Shown here: in pieces, positions 45,685-56,339 of the stretch
Numbering within the stretch: position 1 is the first letter of the stretch
Layout: each line of letters starts with the position of its first letter
Assembly: GCA_025359105.1 (NCBI GenBank)
Contig: JANYHK010000014.1
Coordinates: forward strand, 62,001 to 126,000
Source of the DNA: Myxococcales bacterium
GTDB taxonomy: Bacteria; Myxococcota_A; Polyangia; Polyangiales; Polyangiaceae
DNA length: 64,000 nucleotides
Direction of reading: 5' to 3'
The notes under the pieces: generated by a model
Told to the model about the DNA's origin: nothing
The model's input: the letters and a program-made list of their open reading frames with translations, nothing else
The model's database searches: none
Translations under genes and position numbers: made by a program

Positions 45685-46683
45685 ATGGGCCACACGATCA
45701 CGCTCATTCCCGGCGACGGCATCGGGCCCGAGGTCGCGGCGGCCACCCAGCGCGTCCTCGCCGCGGCCGGTGTCCGCATCGACTGGGAGACGCACGACGC
45801 TGGCGCGGCGGTGGCAGAGAAGCGCGGCACGACGCTGCCGAACGAGGTCCTCGACTCCGTCCGGAAGAACAAGGTCGCCCTCAAGGGACCGATCGGCACC
45901 CCGATCGGCAAGGGATTTCGCTCCGTCAACGTGACCCTGCGCCAGGCGCTCGACCTCTACGCCAACGTCCGGCCCGTGCGTAGCCTCCCCGGTGTCGAGC
46001 CGCGCTTCGAGGGGACGGACATCGTGATCGTCCGAGAAAACACCGAGGATCTGTACGCCGGGCTCGAGCTCATGATCATGCCGGGCATCGCGCAGTCCAT
46101 CAAGCTCATCACCGAGAAGGGCTGCCTCCGCATCTGCGAGTACGCTTTTTTGTACGCCGAGCGCATGAGCCGCAAGCGCGTCACCGCCGTCCACAAGGCG
46201 AACATCATGAAGCTCTCGGACGGCATGTTCCTGGAGGTCTTCCGGAAGGTCGCGCTCTCGTACCCGAAGATCGAGCCGGCCGAGATGATCGTCGACGCCG
46301 CTGCGATGAACATGGTGCGCAACGCCAACCGGCTCGACGTCATCGTCACCGAGAACCTCTACGGCGACATCCTGAGCGATCTGGCCGCAGGCCTCGTCGG
46401 CGGCCTCGGCATCGTTCCCGGCGCCAACATCGGCAAAGACGCGGCGGTCTTCGAGGCCGTCCACGGCACCGCGCCGGACATCGCCGGCAAAGGGGTCGCG
46501 AACCCTACCGCGCTCATCCAGAGCGCCGTCATGATGCTGCACCACATCGGCGAGTCGACCGCCGGCGACCGCATCGAGAACGCGCTGATCGCGCTCTACA
46601 GGACCGAGATGCGCACCGGCGACCTCGGTGGCAGGACCACGACCGACGAGTTCACCGACGCGCTCTGCAAGCGCGTGAGCTGA
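45685..46683 (+). CDS. icd: NAD-type isocitrate dehydrogenase (ICDH/IPMDH family)
   Basis: A 332-residue enzyme of the isocitrate/isopropylmalate dehydrogenase family. Signatures: ITLIPGDGIGPEVAAAT, KGPIGTPIGKGFRSVNVTLR (with Ser at the substrate site, as in isocitrate dehydrogenases), YANVRPVRSLPG, VRENTEDLYAGLE, ENLYGDILSDLAAGLVGGLG and HGTAPDIAGKGVANP, where Asp after HGTAP fits NAD rather than NADP use. It would oxidise isocitrate to 2-oxoglutarate in the TCA cycle. Isopropylmalate or homoisocitrate activity cannot be excluded. The antiporter gene follows after 19 nt. Confidence 0.88.
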   Translation: MGHTITLIPGDGIGPEVAAATQRVLAAAGVRIDWETHDAGAAVAEKRGTTLPNEVLDSVRKNKVALKGPIGTPIGKGFRSVNVTLRQALDLYANVRPVRSLPGVEPRFEGTDIVIVRENTEDLYAGLELMIMPGIAQSIKLITEKGCLRICEYAFLYAERMSRKRVTAVHKANIMKLSDGMFLEVFRKVALSYPKIEPAEMIVDAAAMNMVRNANRLDVIVTENLYGDILSDLAAGLVGGLGIVPGANIGKDAAVFEAVHGTAPDIAGKGVANPTALIQSAVMMLHHIGESTAGDRIENALIALYRTEMRTGDLGGRTTTDEFTDALCKRVS

Positions 46684-46702
46684 GCCGCCTTCGGAGTCGC
46701 GC

Positions 46703-48439
46703 ATGAACGAACATCACGCGCTCCTCTTCCTGGTGTCGCTCGCCGCCCTCCTCGGCGTGGCGCGCATCCTCGGCGAGCTCGCGCGCATGGTGGGGCTGCC
46801 GCTCATCGTCGGCGAGATCTCGACGGGGATCCTCCTCGGCCCCACGGTCTTCGGGCGCGTGTGGAAGGGCGGCTACACGTGGGTCTTCGCCGACGCGCAC
46901 GCGCAGACGATGCTCGCCGGCTACACCACCGTCGCGGCGGTGCTGCTCCTGGTGGTCGCGGGGCTCGAGATCGATCTCAGCGTCGTGAAGCGGCGGGGCC
47001 GGAGCGCCGCGTACGCGAGCATCCTCGGCGTGCTCCTGCCGCTCGGCGGCGGCGTCCTGCTCGGCTCCCTGCTCCCCGACTTCGACCTGGTGCACCCCGA
47101 GCAAAGGGTCCTCTTTTCGCTTTTCCTCGGCGTCGCGCTCTCGATCTCGGCGCTACCGGTCATCGCCAAGACGCTGCTCGATCTCGGCCTGTTCAAGACC
47201 GACCTCGGCCTCGTCGTGATGGCGGTCGCTACGATCGTCGACCTCGTCGGCTGGCTCGGCTTCTCCGTACTGCTCGGCCCGATGCGGGGTGACGCCGTCG
47301 ACGTGCCGCGCATCGGCCTCACCGTAGCGTTGACGGTCGGGTTCGTCGTCGTCTCGTTCGTGGTCACCCGGCCGGTGCTCGACCGGATCATCGGCCGCAT
47401 CGAGCACGAGGGGAAGGCAGCGGCCGAGCGCGTGCTCTCGATCGTCATCCTCGCCGCGCTCCTCGGCGGCGCGACGACGCAGGCGATGGGGCTCCACGCG
47501 GTGTTCGGGGCGTTCATCGTCGGCATCATGGTGGGCGAGTCGCCGCGGCTGAAGGAGCGCACGCGCGTCGTCATCCACCAGTTCGTGATGAACGTCTTCG
47601 CGCCGGTCTTCTTCGCGTCGCTGGGGCTCAAGATCGATTTCGTCCGCGCGTTCGACCTTCGCCTCTGCGTGCTCGTCTTCAGCATCGCCACCGTGGCGAA
47701 GGTCCTCGGGTGCAGCGTCGGCGCGCGCCTCGGCGGCCTCCGGTGGCGCGAGTCGGCGGCAGTCGGCTTCGGACTCAACGCGCGCGGCGCGATGGAGATC
47801 ATCCTCGCCCTCATCGCGCACGAGGCGGGCCTCATTCGCGAGCAGCTCCTGGTGGCGCTCGTCGTCATGGCGCTAGCCACGTCGCTCATCTCGGGACCGG
47901 CGATGAAGCGCCTGCTTTACCGCCGCGAGGACGAGGCCGACGTCATCGCGCTGCTGCGACGCGGCGCGTTCGTGCCGATCCTGAGGGCGCGGACGGCGGC
48001 GGAGGCCGTCACCGAGCTCGCCGCCGCGCTCGAAGGCAAGCTGGGGGCGCTCCTCCCTTTTGCGCGCGAGACGGTGCTGGAGCGCGAGCGCATGGCGTCG
48101 ACGGGCCTCGGCGACGAGGTGGCCATCCCCCACGCCGCCGTCGATGGGTTGAAGGAGCCGGTGCTCGCGCTCGGCTGCGCGCCGCATGGCGTGGACTTCG
48201 ACGCCCCCGACGGTCGCCCCGCGCGCATCGTCTTCCTGCTCATGATGCCGCCGCACGCGTTCGAGCAGGAGGTCCGCGTGCTCGCGTCGATCGCGCGCTC
48301 CGTCTTCGATCAGGCCGCGCGCGACGCGCTCCTCGCCGCCCCCGACGCCGCCGCGGCGCTGCGCGCGCTCGGGGCGAGCTCCGCGCGCATCGCCCTTGCG
48401 CCGCAAGGCAGGCGGACCGCCAGCCTTGCCGACATGTGA
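46703..48439 (+). CDS. Kef-type cation/H+ antiporter fused to a PTS EIIA-like domain
   Basis: A 578-residue inner-membrane protein. Residues 1 to about 400 form a CPA2 antiporter with about 12 helices (GLPLIVGEISTGILLGPTVFGR, AVLLLVVAGLEIDL, VALSISALPVIAKTLLDLGL, VFGAFIVGIMVGESP, GLNARGAMEIILALIAHEAG). A cytoplasmic domain of about 150 residues follows that resembles PTS EIIA of the fructose/nitrogen (PtsN) type: the His segment GDEVAIPHAAVDGLKEPVLAL and RIVFLLMMPPHAFEQEVRVLASIARSV. The IPHA His is the phosphorylation site in EIIA(Ntr), so antiport activity may be tuned by phosphotransfer. It is downstream of the isocitrate dehydrogenase gene. Confidence 0.87.
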   Translation: MNEHHALLFLVSLAALLGVARILGELARMVGLPLIVGEISTGILLGPTVFGRVWKGGYTWVFADAHAQTMLAGYTTVAAVLLLVVAGLEIDLSVVKRRGRSAAYASILGVLLPLGGGVLLGSLLPDFDLVHPEQRVLFSLFLGVALSISALPVIAKTLLDLGLFKTDLGLVVMAVATIVDLVGWLGFSVLLGPMRGDAVDVPRIGLTVALTVGFVVVSFVVTRPVLDRIIGRIEHEGKAAAERVLSIVILAALLGGATTQAMGLHAVFGAFIVGIMVGESPRLKERTRVVIHQFVMNVFAPVFFASLGLKIDFVRAFDLRLCVLVFSIATVAKVLGCSVGARLGGLRWRESAAVGFGLNARGAMEIILALIAHEAGLIREQLLVALVVMALATSLISGPAMKRLLYRREDEADVIALLRRGAFVPILRARTAAEAVTELAAALEGKLGALLPFARETVLERERMASTGLGDEVAIPHAAVDGLKEPVLALGCAPHGVDFDAPDGRPARIVFLLMMPPHAFEQEVRVLASIARSVFDQAARDALLAAPDAAAALRALGASSARIALAPQGRRTASLADM

Positions 48440-48441
48440 AG

Positions 48442-49287
48442 CTACTTCCAGATCGCGAGCGTCGCGCCGGCGACGACCAGCACCGCGCCCGCCGCCTCGC
48501 GCGGGGAGGGCGTCGCTCCCATCGCGAGGGCGCCGATGGCGAGCGAGCCGACCGTCTCGCCCGGCGAGGCCATCGCCACGATCGCCGGACGCACCGTCCG
48601 CGCGGCGCTCTGCAGGAGCGTGTGGCCGACGAGCGTGGGGGCGAGCCCCAGCGCGAGCACGGCGAGCCACGACGTGCCCGGCGCGTGGGCAGAGGCCGCC
48701 GTGAGCGCCGCCGGCACGGCGAGCGGCGCGAGGAGAAGCGTGCAGATTGCATACACCGTCCCGGCATAGGGAAGCGGCGGCATCGCGTCGCGCAGCCCGC
48801 GCGCAGCGGCGATGTACGCCCCGAAGACCACGACGGCGCCCAGCACCATGAGATCGCCGACGATGCGGTGCTCCCCCTGCCCTGCCGCGCTCGCGACGAC
48901 GAGCGCGCCCGCCGTCGCGACGACCACGCCCGCTCCCTCGCGCCGGGTCGGGCGGATGCCGAACGCCAGCCACGCCACGACGACGACGCTCAGCGGTTCC
49001 AGCGACACGAGCGACACGGCCGCCGGCAGCGACGTCGCCGCGAGGCCCATCAGGTAGAGCGCGAAGTGCAGCGCGAGCAGCGCGCCCGTGCCGAGGAGCG
49101 CCCAGCGCTGGCGCGGTGCTAGCGCGGCGAGCGCGCGCAACGTCGGCGCGGGGCGAAAGAGCAGGATGGCGACGCTCGCGACGAGCGTGCGACCGGCGGC
49201 GACCGCGAGGGGCGGCACACCTACGGCGAGGCGCGCGAGCGGCGAGGCCGTGGAGAACGCGAGCGCAGCGACGAGGACGAGGAGCAC
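48442..49287 (-). CDS. EamA/DMT-family transporter
   Basis: A 281-residue membrane protein with ten short helices and an internal duplication, as in the drug/metabolite transporter superfamily (EamA): FSTASPLARLAVGVPPLAVAAGRT, LALHFALYLMGLAATSLPAAV, LEPLSVVVVAWLAFGIRPT; second half DLMVLGAVVVFGAYIAAARG, LGLAPTLVGHTLLQSAAR, SPGETVGSLAIGALAMG. The start is uncertain: GTG at 49287, or CTG at 49305, which has AAGGAG 5 nt upstream. It nearly overlaps the lipoprotein gene at 49302 and is probably in the same transcript. The substrate is unknown. Confidence 0.85.
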   Translation of the reverse strand: MLLVLVAALAFSTASPLARLAVGVPPLAVAAGRTLVASVAILLFRPAPTLRALAALAPRQRWALLGTGALLALHFALYLMGLAATSLPAAVSLVSLEPLSVVVVAWLAFGIRPTRREGAGVVVATAGALVVASAAGQGEHRIVGDLMVLGAVVVFGAYIAAARGLRDAMPPLPYAGTVYAICTLLLAPLAVPAALTAASAHAPGTSWLAVLALGLAPTLVGHTLLQSAARTVRPAIVAMASPGETVGSLAIGALAMGATPSPREAAGAVLVVAGATLAIWK

Positions 49288-49301
49288 GGATGCTCTCGGA
49301 T

Positions 49302-50030
49302 TCAGAAGCGCTCCTTGGGCTCGTCCTTCGTGAGAACCGTCACGTTCGGCAGGACCTCCTTCGCGAAGCGGTCGCGTACGTCCTTGGCGCGGGGCTCGTC
49401 GTCGCGCGCGGGGATGGCGACGCCGACCACGAGGCAGGCGTCCTTGCCCCACGCCGGGTACGTCGCGTAAGCCGCGGCGTAGGACTCGCGCGCCGCCACC
49501 GTCGCCGTGCGGGCGATGACCGGATCGATGTCGATCGGCACCGGCGCGACCTTCGCAGCGCCCGGCACCTTGTTCCACATGACCGCGATCGGCGCGTCGT
49601 GCTTCACGTCGACGTCGAACGCTTCCATCATCGGCCCGGCGAGGACCTCGAAGCTCTTCGAGCACGCGCCCTGGACGGTGTTGTCGTCCACGTGCGTGAT
49701 GAACGCCGCGACGATGGCGTGATGCTCCTTGCCGTACCGGAAGCCCACGAGGCTCGGCACGCCCCAGAACCGCACGCGCGTCCAGTGCTCGGCGTCGGGG
49801 AGCGGCACGCGGATGCTGTTCTGCTTGTCGCTCCGGCCGTCGCTCACGCCGATCTTGAGCTGCTCCAGCGCCGCCGAGTGCTCGCTGCCGCCCTTGCCGA
49901 CGTCCCCGTTGGCGGATTTTCCGTCGTCCCTGGGGGGCGGCGCCGCCATCACCACGCGCAACGGCTGCGTGGATGAGCTGCATCCCACCCCCACCAGCAA
50001 GAGCGCAAGGGTGGCGAGGGCGCGCTTCAT
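49302..50030 (-). CDS. Lipoprotein of unknown function
   Basis: A 242-residue lipoprotein starting [17 protein letters not shown] (lipobox VGVGC, Cys17). A flexible Asp/Gly-rich segment follows, then a compact domain with three Cys in all ([12 protein letters not shown] after [25 protein letters not shown]). The last 40 residues are charged ([21 protein letters not shown]). I recognise no family. It is divergent from pckG with 115 bp between start codons, and it precedes the EamA gene, overlapping it if the CTG start is used. Confidence 0.7.
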   Translation of the reverse strand: MKRALATLALLLVGVGCSSSTQPLRVVMAAPPPRDDGKSANGDVGKGGSEHSAALEQLKIGVSDGRSDKQNSIRVPLPDAEHWTRVRFWGVPSLVGFRYGKEHHAIVAAFITHVDDNTVQGACSKSFEVLAGPMMEAFDVDVKHDAPIAVMWNKVPGAAKVAPVPIDIDPVIARTATVAARESYAAAYATYPAWGKDACLVVGVAIPARDDEPRAKDVRDRFAKEVLPNVTVLTKDEPKERF

Positions 50031-50145
50031 CTCTTCATCTTGGACGAAACCCGCCCCCCGCGCATTCCAATCTTTGCCGGGCGAGGGCGCCGCAGGGGTG
50101 CGTTCGAGCCAATTCTGCGGTAATGCCGTCCCCAGGAACCCACCC

Positions 50146-51969
<1,824 letters not shown>

Positions 51970-52006
51970 GCCACACGGCTCTCGCCCTCGACGGCTCTCG
52001 ACACAG

Positions 52007-54004
52007 ATGGCCCCCTCGCCGCGCCCCTCCGGCAACGACGCGCGTCTGCTCTCCACGCTGGAGCGGGCGTTCGCCAAGCACGCGGGCGCCGATGGGGTCA
52101 TCGACGTCGCCGAGCTGAAGCGGGCGCTGGGGCTACGCAGCGAGTACCTCGCGCGACGCGTGCTCGCCGCCTTCGATCTCGACGGCGACGGCGTCATCCA
52201 GAAGACGGAGTTCCTCGAGGGCGTGCGCAAGCTCTGCCTGGCAAGCGACACCGACAAGCTGATGTTCGCCTTCCGCCTCCACGATCACGATGGCGACGGG
52301 ACGCTCAGCCGTGACGAGCTCTTCCGCATGATCGCGATCGGCCTCGCGGAGAACGACGTCGCCGAGCGCGCGACGCAGCCGCCGGACGCACTCGCCAAGG
52401 TGCTCTTCAACGCCGCGGACACGAACAAGGACGGGAAGGTCTCGTTCGAGGAGTTCGAGGCCGTCGTGAGGAAGCGCCCGGCGCTCCTCGCCAAGATGAC
52501 GCGCAGCGAGGCGGTGTGGATCGCGCCGAACGAGGATCTGCTGGCCTGGCTCGATCCCGGCGCCGCGCGCGAGTCGGCGTTCTCGCGGCTGCTGGAGAAC
52601 GGCTGGGCGCCGGTGGTGCTGCTCACCGTATGGGCGGCGATCAACGTCGGGATCTTCGTGAGCGCGATGATCCGCGGCGCACACGACGCCGCCAACCCCC
52701 TCATGCAGACAGGGCGCGCGCTCGGGGCGTGCATCAACTTCGACGGCGCGCTCCTCTTGGTCCCGGTCATGCGGCGCCTGCTCACGTGGGTCCGCTCTAC
52801 GTGGGTCGGTCGCGCGATCCCGATCGACGAGGCGATCACCTTTCACCGCATCGTGGGCCACACGCTCGTCGCGCTCGGCATCGCCCACGCTACCGCGCTT
52901 CTCCTGAGCTACGGGATGGGGCACCCGACGGGCTCGGTCGAGCACCTGCTCTTCTTGACCGAGCGCGGCCTCACCGGCGTGGCGCTCCTCGTGATCATCC
53001 TCGTGATGTGGGTGTTCGCGCTGGCGCTCGTGCGGCGCTCGGCGCGGTTCGAGCTCTTCTACTTCACGCACCTGCTCTACGTGGCGTGGTTCGGCTTCGC
53101 GATCGCGCACTCGCCGTCCTTCCTCTTCTGGGCGGGGGTGCCGCTCTTCGGCTTCGGGATCGAGCAGCTCCTGCGGCTCTCGCGGCGCGGGAAGAAGACG
53201 CCGCTCGTGGCCGCGCAGGCGCTGCGGTCGGGCGTGACGTCCCTGGAGCTCGAGAAGCCCAGGGGATTCTCCCACGGCGCGGGCGATTACGTCTTCTTGC
53301 GCATCCCCGAGATCGCGAAGCACGAGTGGCACCCGTTCACGTTGAGCAGCGCGCCGGAGCGGGACACGCTCAGTGTCCACGTGCGCACTCTGGGCAACTG
53401 GACGACGGCGCTCCGCGACCGCGTGGAGCACGACGAGAAGACGCCGGGAAGCCACCCGCTCACCATCTTCATCGACGGCCCATACGGCTCGCCGAGCGCG
53501 CACATCGAGAAGTCTCGCCATGCGGTGTTCATCGGCGCCGGCATCGGCGTGACGCCCTTCGCCGCGGTCCTCGAGAGCCTCGTACGCCGCGAGACCGGCG
53601 CGCGCCCCTCCAAGCTCGAGAAGGTGCATTTTTTCTGGCTGAACAAGGACCAGTACTCGTTCGAGTGGTTCGCCGCGCTCCTGAAGGAGCTCGAGAAGCT
53701 CGACGAGAAGGCCCTCCTCGACATCCACCTCTGCATGACCGCGGGCCGCACCGGCGCCACGTCGCTCGCGCTCGAGGTCGCGCGCGAGCTCCTCCACGCG
53801 TCGGGGCGGAGCGACATCATCACCGGCCTCCGAACGCACACGCACATGGGGCACCCCGACTGGGAGAAGATGCTGGGCGCGATCAAGGCGCAGCACGCGC
53901 CGAGCAAGGTCGACGTGTACTTCTGCGGTCCTATCGGGCTGGCGAACAAGCTCCGCGCCGTGTGCCAGCACCTGGGCATGCCGTTCCGCCGGGAGCAGTT
54001 CTGA
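52007..54004 (+). CDS. EF-hand NADPH oxidase (NOX5-like ferric reductase-type enzyme)
   Basis: A 665-residue membrane flavocytochrome. Residues 57-68, 93-104 and 138-149 are canonical EF-hand loops (DLDGDGVIQKTE, DHDGDGTLSRDE, DTNKDGKVSFEE). Six TM helices follow with two haem-pair patterns: HRIVGHTLVALGIAH (His spacing with 13 residues between) and HLLYVAWFGFAIAH (12 between), the spacings of gp91phox. The C-terminal dehydrogenase has FAD motif HPFTLSSAP, GPYGSP, the NADPH loop GAGIGVTPFAAV and CGP. This combination produces superoxide in eukaryotic NOX5 under Ca2+ control. The next gene overlaps its stop (TGATG) and encodes a multihaem cytochrome. Confidence 0.92.
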   Translation: MAPSPRPSGNDARLLSTLERAFAKHAGADGVIDVAELKRALGLRSEYLARRVLAAFDLDGDGVIQKTEFLEGVRKLCLASDTDKLMFAFRLHDHDGDGTLSRDELFRMIAIGLAENDVAERATQPPDALAKVLFNAADTNKDGKVSFEEFEAVVRKRPALLAKMTRSEAVWIAPNEDLLAWLDPGAARESAFSRLLENGWAPVVLLTVWAAINVGIFVSAMIRGAHDAANPLMQTGRALGACINFDGALLLVPVMRRLLTWVRSTWVGRAIPIDEAITFHRIVGHTLVALGIAHATALLLSYGMGHPTGSVEHLLFLTERGLTGVALLVIILVMWVFALALVRRSARFELFYFTHLLYVAWFGFAIAHSPSFLFWAGVPLFGFGIEQLLRLSRRGKKTPLVAAQALRSGVTSLELEKPRGFSHGAGDYVFLRIPEIAKHEWHPFTLSSAPERDTLSVHVRTLGNWTTALRDRVEHDEKTPGSHPLTIFIDGPYGSPSAHIEKSRHAVFIGAGIGVTPFAAVLESLVRRETGARPSKLEKVHFFWLNKDQYSFEWFAALLKELEKLDEKALLDIHLCMTAGRTGATSLALEVARELLHASGRSDIITGLRTHTHMGHPDWEKMLGAIKAQHAPSKVDVYFCGPIGLANKLRAVCQHLGMPFRREQF

Positions 54005-54678
54005 TGGGCGCGCGCGAGCTCTTCTTCGCGGCGAACGTCGCCCTCGCCACGTTCGGTGCCCTCGCGGCGGCCTGCACGGGCACAGGGGGCGCGCCCGGCG
54101 CGACAGCGGACGGCGGGCTCCCCGACGGCGACGCCGGTCCGAAGCCTTCGTGCGTGAGCTGCCACATGCCCGAGTACCTGGACGTCCGCAAGCCGCCGCA
54201 CGACGGCGTCAAGCCGACGACGTGCGGCGTCTGCCACTCGCAGCAAGGCTGGACCCCGTCGGTGCTCGATCACCCCTGGCCGCTCACCGGCAAGCACGAG
54301 AAAGCCGACTGCTTCAAGTGCCACTCCACGAAGCCGCCGAAGTTCAAGGGAACGGACAAGGCCTGCTACGCCTGCCACGCGGCGGAGTACGACAAGCCGC
54401 CGTTCCCCGATCACATGCTCCTCCAGAAGACCTGCGAGGACTGCCACACGACGACCGACTGGAAGAAGCTCGTGCCGAAGCCCATCTGGCCGCCGGACGA
54501 CCCGCCGAAGGAAGCGGACGGAGGCAGCCACGACGGGGGTGAGAGTCACGACGCTGCGGCCCCGGAAGAGACGCACGACGCCGGCGCCGCCAAGCCGAAG
54601 CCCAAACCGAAGCCCAAGCCGCAACCGCACCCGCCCCCCGACGTGACGGTCGGCCCGAGCCGACACATCCACCGCTGA
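54004..54678 (+). CDS. Penta-haem c-type cytochrome lipoprotein
   Basis: A 224-residue protein, ATG overlapping the oxidase stop by one base. A short hydrophobic N-terminus (ANVALATFGALAAAC) with a lipobox-like AAAC is followed by five CxxCH haem sites (CVSCH, CGVCH, CFKCH, CYACH, CEDCH) in about 100 residues, interspersed with extra His ligands (HPWPLTGKHEKAD, FPDHM). The C-terminus is a Lys/Pro-rich tail with many His (PKPKPKPKPQPHPPP). Small multihaem proteins move electrons in the periplasm or at the outer membrane. Translational coupling to the oxidase suggests that they share an electron path (inference). Confidence 0.88.
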   Translation: MGARELFFAANVALATFGALAAACTGTGGAPGATADGGLPDGDAGPKPSCVSCHMPEYLDVRKPPHDGVKPTTCGVCHSQQGWTPSVLDHPWPLTGKHEKADCFKCHSTKPPKFKGTDKACYACHAAEYDKPPFPDHMLLQKTCEDCHTTTDWKKLVPKPIWPPDDPPKEADGGSHDGGESHDAAAPEETHDAGAAKPKPKPKPKPQPHPPPDVTVGPSRHIHR

Positions 54679-54920
54679 GTCTTCTGGGGCGCCGCCCTTC
54701 GGGATCGGCGCGGGCGACACGCGGCGCGGGCGCGGGTTGGCGGCGCGGTCGCTTCGCTCCGAGGTGAGCAACGTGGCGAGCAACCCTTGAGCCCCGGGTG
54801 CCCGTTGCTCGACTCCGCGCGCATTCGCTGAAAATTGCGGCATTTCCGCGCAAGTTGCGCCTGGCGCGCCTTGCTTTTAGGCGTCTTCAAGGATCGTGAC
54901 GGCACCGAGCACGCTGGGGA

Positions 54921-55163
54921 CTAAGCCGCCTGCTCGATGCAACACGCCCAGCGCATGCCGAAGAGGGAGGTAAAGTCGACGTGGTGGGTCGCGTCGTAAA
55001 AAGGAATGATGTGAAGGCGCCCGGGGCGGGGAAGGAAGGGGACCTCGATGCCCAGCATCGAGCCCGGCACACCGACGAGAACGGGCGGGATGACCTTCTC
55101 GGCGAGCTCGTCACGCTTCCAGAAGTGTCGGAGCATCATCGTCGGCATGCCCCCTGACGCCAT
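54921..55163 (-). CDS. Possible small protein or gene remnant
   Basis: The minus strand from an ATG at 55163 to a stop at 54921 encodes 80 residues (MASGGMPTMMLRHFWKRDEL...). Codon third positions are mostly G/C and the residues look protein-like (VLVGVPGSMLGIEVPFLPR, HIIPFYDATHHVDFTSLFGM), so it may be real. There is no Shine-Dalgarno, and the frame is open far upstream. I recognise no family; it could be the tail of a decayed gene. It lies in the 580-bp gap between the cytochrome and acetyltransferase genes. Confidence 0.35.
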   Translation of the reverse strand: MASGGMPTMMLRHFWKRDELAEKVIPPVLVGVPGSMLGIEVPFLPRPGRLHIIPFYDATHHVDFTSLFGMRWACCIEQAA

Positions 55164-55259
55164 CCGCCGTCGGCTGTCGCACACGAAATCGCCAAATCGC
55201 CCCGGCGCCGAGGTTCGTGAGCACTTGCGGCCGGTTGCCGCGGCAGGTACGAGCGCACG

Positions 55260-55706
55260 ATGAAGCTCAGGCGGGCTTTGCCGGGGGACGCGGCGCGGGG
55301 TACGGAGATCGTATTCGACGCGCTCCGGAGCTTCGGGATCACGCCGGATCCGACCGGGCTCGACGCGGACTTGGCGGAGCTCGGGGCCCCCAAGCCGGGC
55401 GTCGACGAGCTCGTCGTCGAGGTGGACGGCCGAGTCGTCGGGCTCGTCGTCCTTTCGGAGCCCGCGGCGCGCGTGGGGTGGATCGGCAAGCTCTTCGTCG
55501 ACGCCGCTTTCCGGGGACGCGGCCTGGGGCGCGCGCTCCTCCTGGACGCCGTCGCACGCGGGCGGGCGCGGGGGATGACGAAGCTCGAGCTGCGCACCCG
55601 CACGATCTTCACCGACGCCATCCGGCTCTACGAGGCCACCGGCTGGCAGCGCGGCCCCGATCTCGCGGGGGGCGGCCCCGACCGGACCTACTTCCTCTTG
55701 CTCTGA
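55260..55706 (+). CDS. GNAT-family N-acetyltransferase
   Basis: A 148-residue protein of the GNAT superfamily: MKLRRALPGDAARGTEIVFDAL, DELVVEVDGRVVGLVVLSE, the acetyl-CoA-binding V-x-x-x-x-R/Q-x-x-G-R/x-G motif as KLFVDAAFRGRGLGRALLLDAV, then TIFTDAIRLYEATGWQRGPD. The substrate is unknown. Its stop codon region overlaps the convergent TfoX-N gene by 19 bp. Confidence 0.86.
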   Translation: MKLRRALPGDAARGTEIVFDALRSFGITPDPTGLDADLAELGAPKPGVDELVVEVDGRVVGLVVLSEPAARVGWIGKLFVDAAFRGRGLGRALLLDAVARGRARGMTKLELRTRTIFTDAIRLYEATGWQRGPDLAGGGPDRTYFLLL

Positions 55707-56245
55707 GCCTTGCCCGTGGCCTTCTTCGCGTCGGATTTCTTGGCCGGCAGCGGCTTCGCGGCCGCCTTCTTCACGGCGGGCGTCTTTGCGACCTTCGCCG
55801 GCGCGGCGGGCTTCCTCACGGAAGGCTTCTTCGCGACCACCTTCGCCGGCGCGGCGATCGGACGCTTCACGATCGGCTTGGGTGCCTCGCTGCGCGGCGC
55901 CCCGGGCCTCTTCGTCGCGGTGCTGGCGAGGGCGTGCGCGCGACGCACCCAGGCGCCGAGGCGCGGGCCGTCGGTGTGGAGCGCGTCGGGGAGGAGGACC
56001 CAGTGGCTCATCGTCATCGTCCCCGCCACCCAGGGCGAGGACCCCGGCATCTTCATCGCCTCGGCGTACGCGATCTCGTTGGGCAACCTTACCCCGACGC
56101 GCCCGTGCTTCCACACGAGGCCGAAGATGTTGCTCCCGGCAAACAGTCCGTCGCATCCGAACATGCGCTTCTTGGACACCCCCCCGAGCCCCTGCGCCGC
56201 GGCTTCGAGCACCGCGAGCAGCTCGTCGAGCGATTCGTTCGCCAA
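55688..56245 (-). CDS. TfoX-N-domain protein with a histone-H1-like Lys/Ala/Pro tail
   Basis: A 185-residue protein starting with TTG at 56245, justified by a strong GGAGGTGA 4 nt upstream. Residues 1 to about 105 are a TfoX N-terminal domain (DELLAVLEAAAQGL, KKRMFGCDGLFAGSNIFGLVW, VGVRLPNEIAYAEAMKM, MTMSHWVLLPDALHTDG). Residues about 110-185 are a basic tail of about 75 residues with repeated PA(A)KV and KKPxxxKP patterns ending GKAQSKRK, similar to histone H1-like or myxobacterial DNA-bridging tails. DNA binding through the tail is inferred from composition only. It is convergent with the acetyltransferase gene. Confidence 0.82.
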   Translation of the reverse strand: MANESLDELLAVLEAAAQGLGGVSKKRMFGCDGLFAGSNIFGLVWKHGRVGVRLPNEIAYAEAMKMPGSSPWVAGTMTMSHWVLLPDALHTDGPRLGAWVRRAHALASTATKRPGAPRSEAPKPIVKRPIAAPAKVVAKKPSVRKPAAPAKVAKTPAVKKAAAKPLPAKKSDAKKATGKAQSKRK

Positions 56246-56316
56246 AGGTCACCTCCGCTTTCCGCGGGTGAGGATACGCGCAACCCGACGAAATGCTTGC
56301 GGGTTCGGTGACTTCA

Positions 56317-56336
56317 TTTTGAACATGTTCAAATAT
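56317..56336. promoter_or_regulatory. Operator 1 of the TetR-containing operon
   Basis: TTTTGAACATGTTCAAATAT contains a perfect 16-bp palindrome, TTTGAACATGTTCAAA (56318-56333). The same 20-mer recurs with one change 63 bp downstream. A TetR-family regulator gene is third in the operon. Confidence 0.75.
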
Positions 56337-56339
56337 CAC

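Noticed and set aside
43759-46704. Minus-strand frame of 981 codons
   Set aside because: Antisense to the isocitrate dehydrogenase gene and out of frame with the hydrolase gene; no motif.
54679-54920. Possible terminator after the cytochrome gene
   Set aside because: GC-rich short inverted repeats are present but none stands out above background for this composition.
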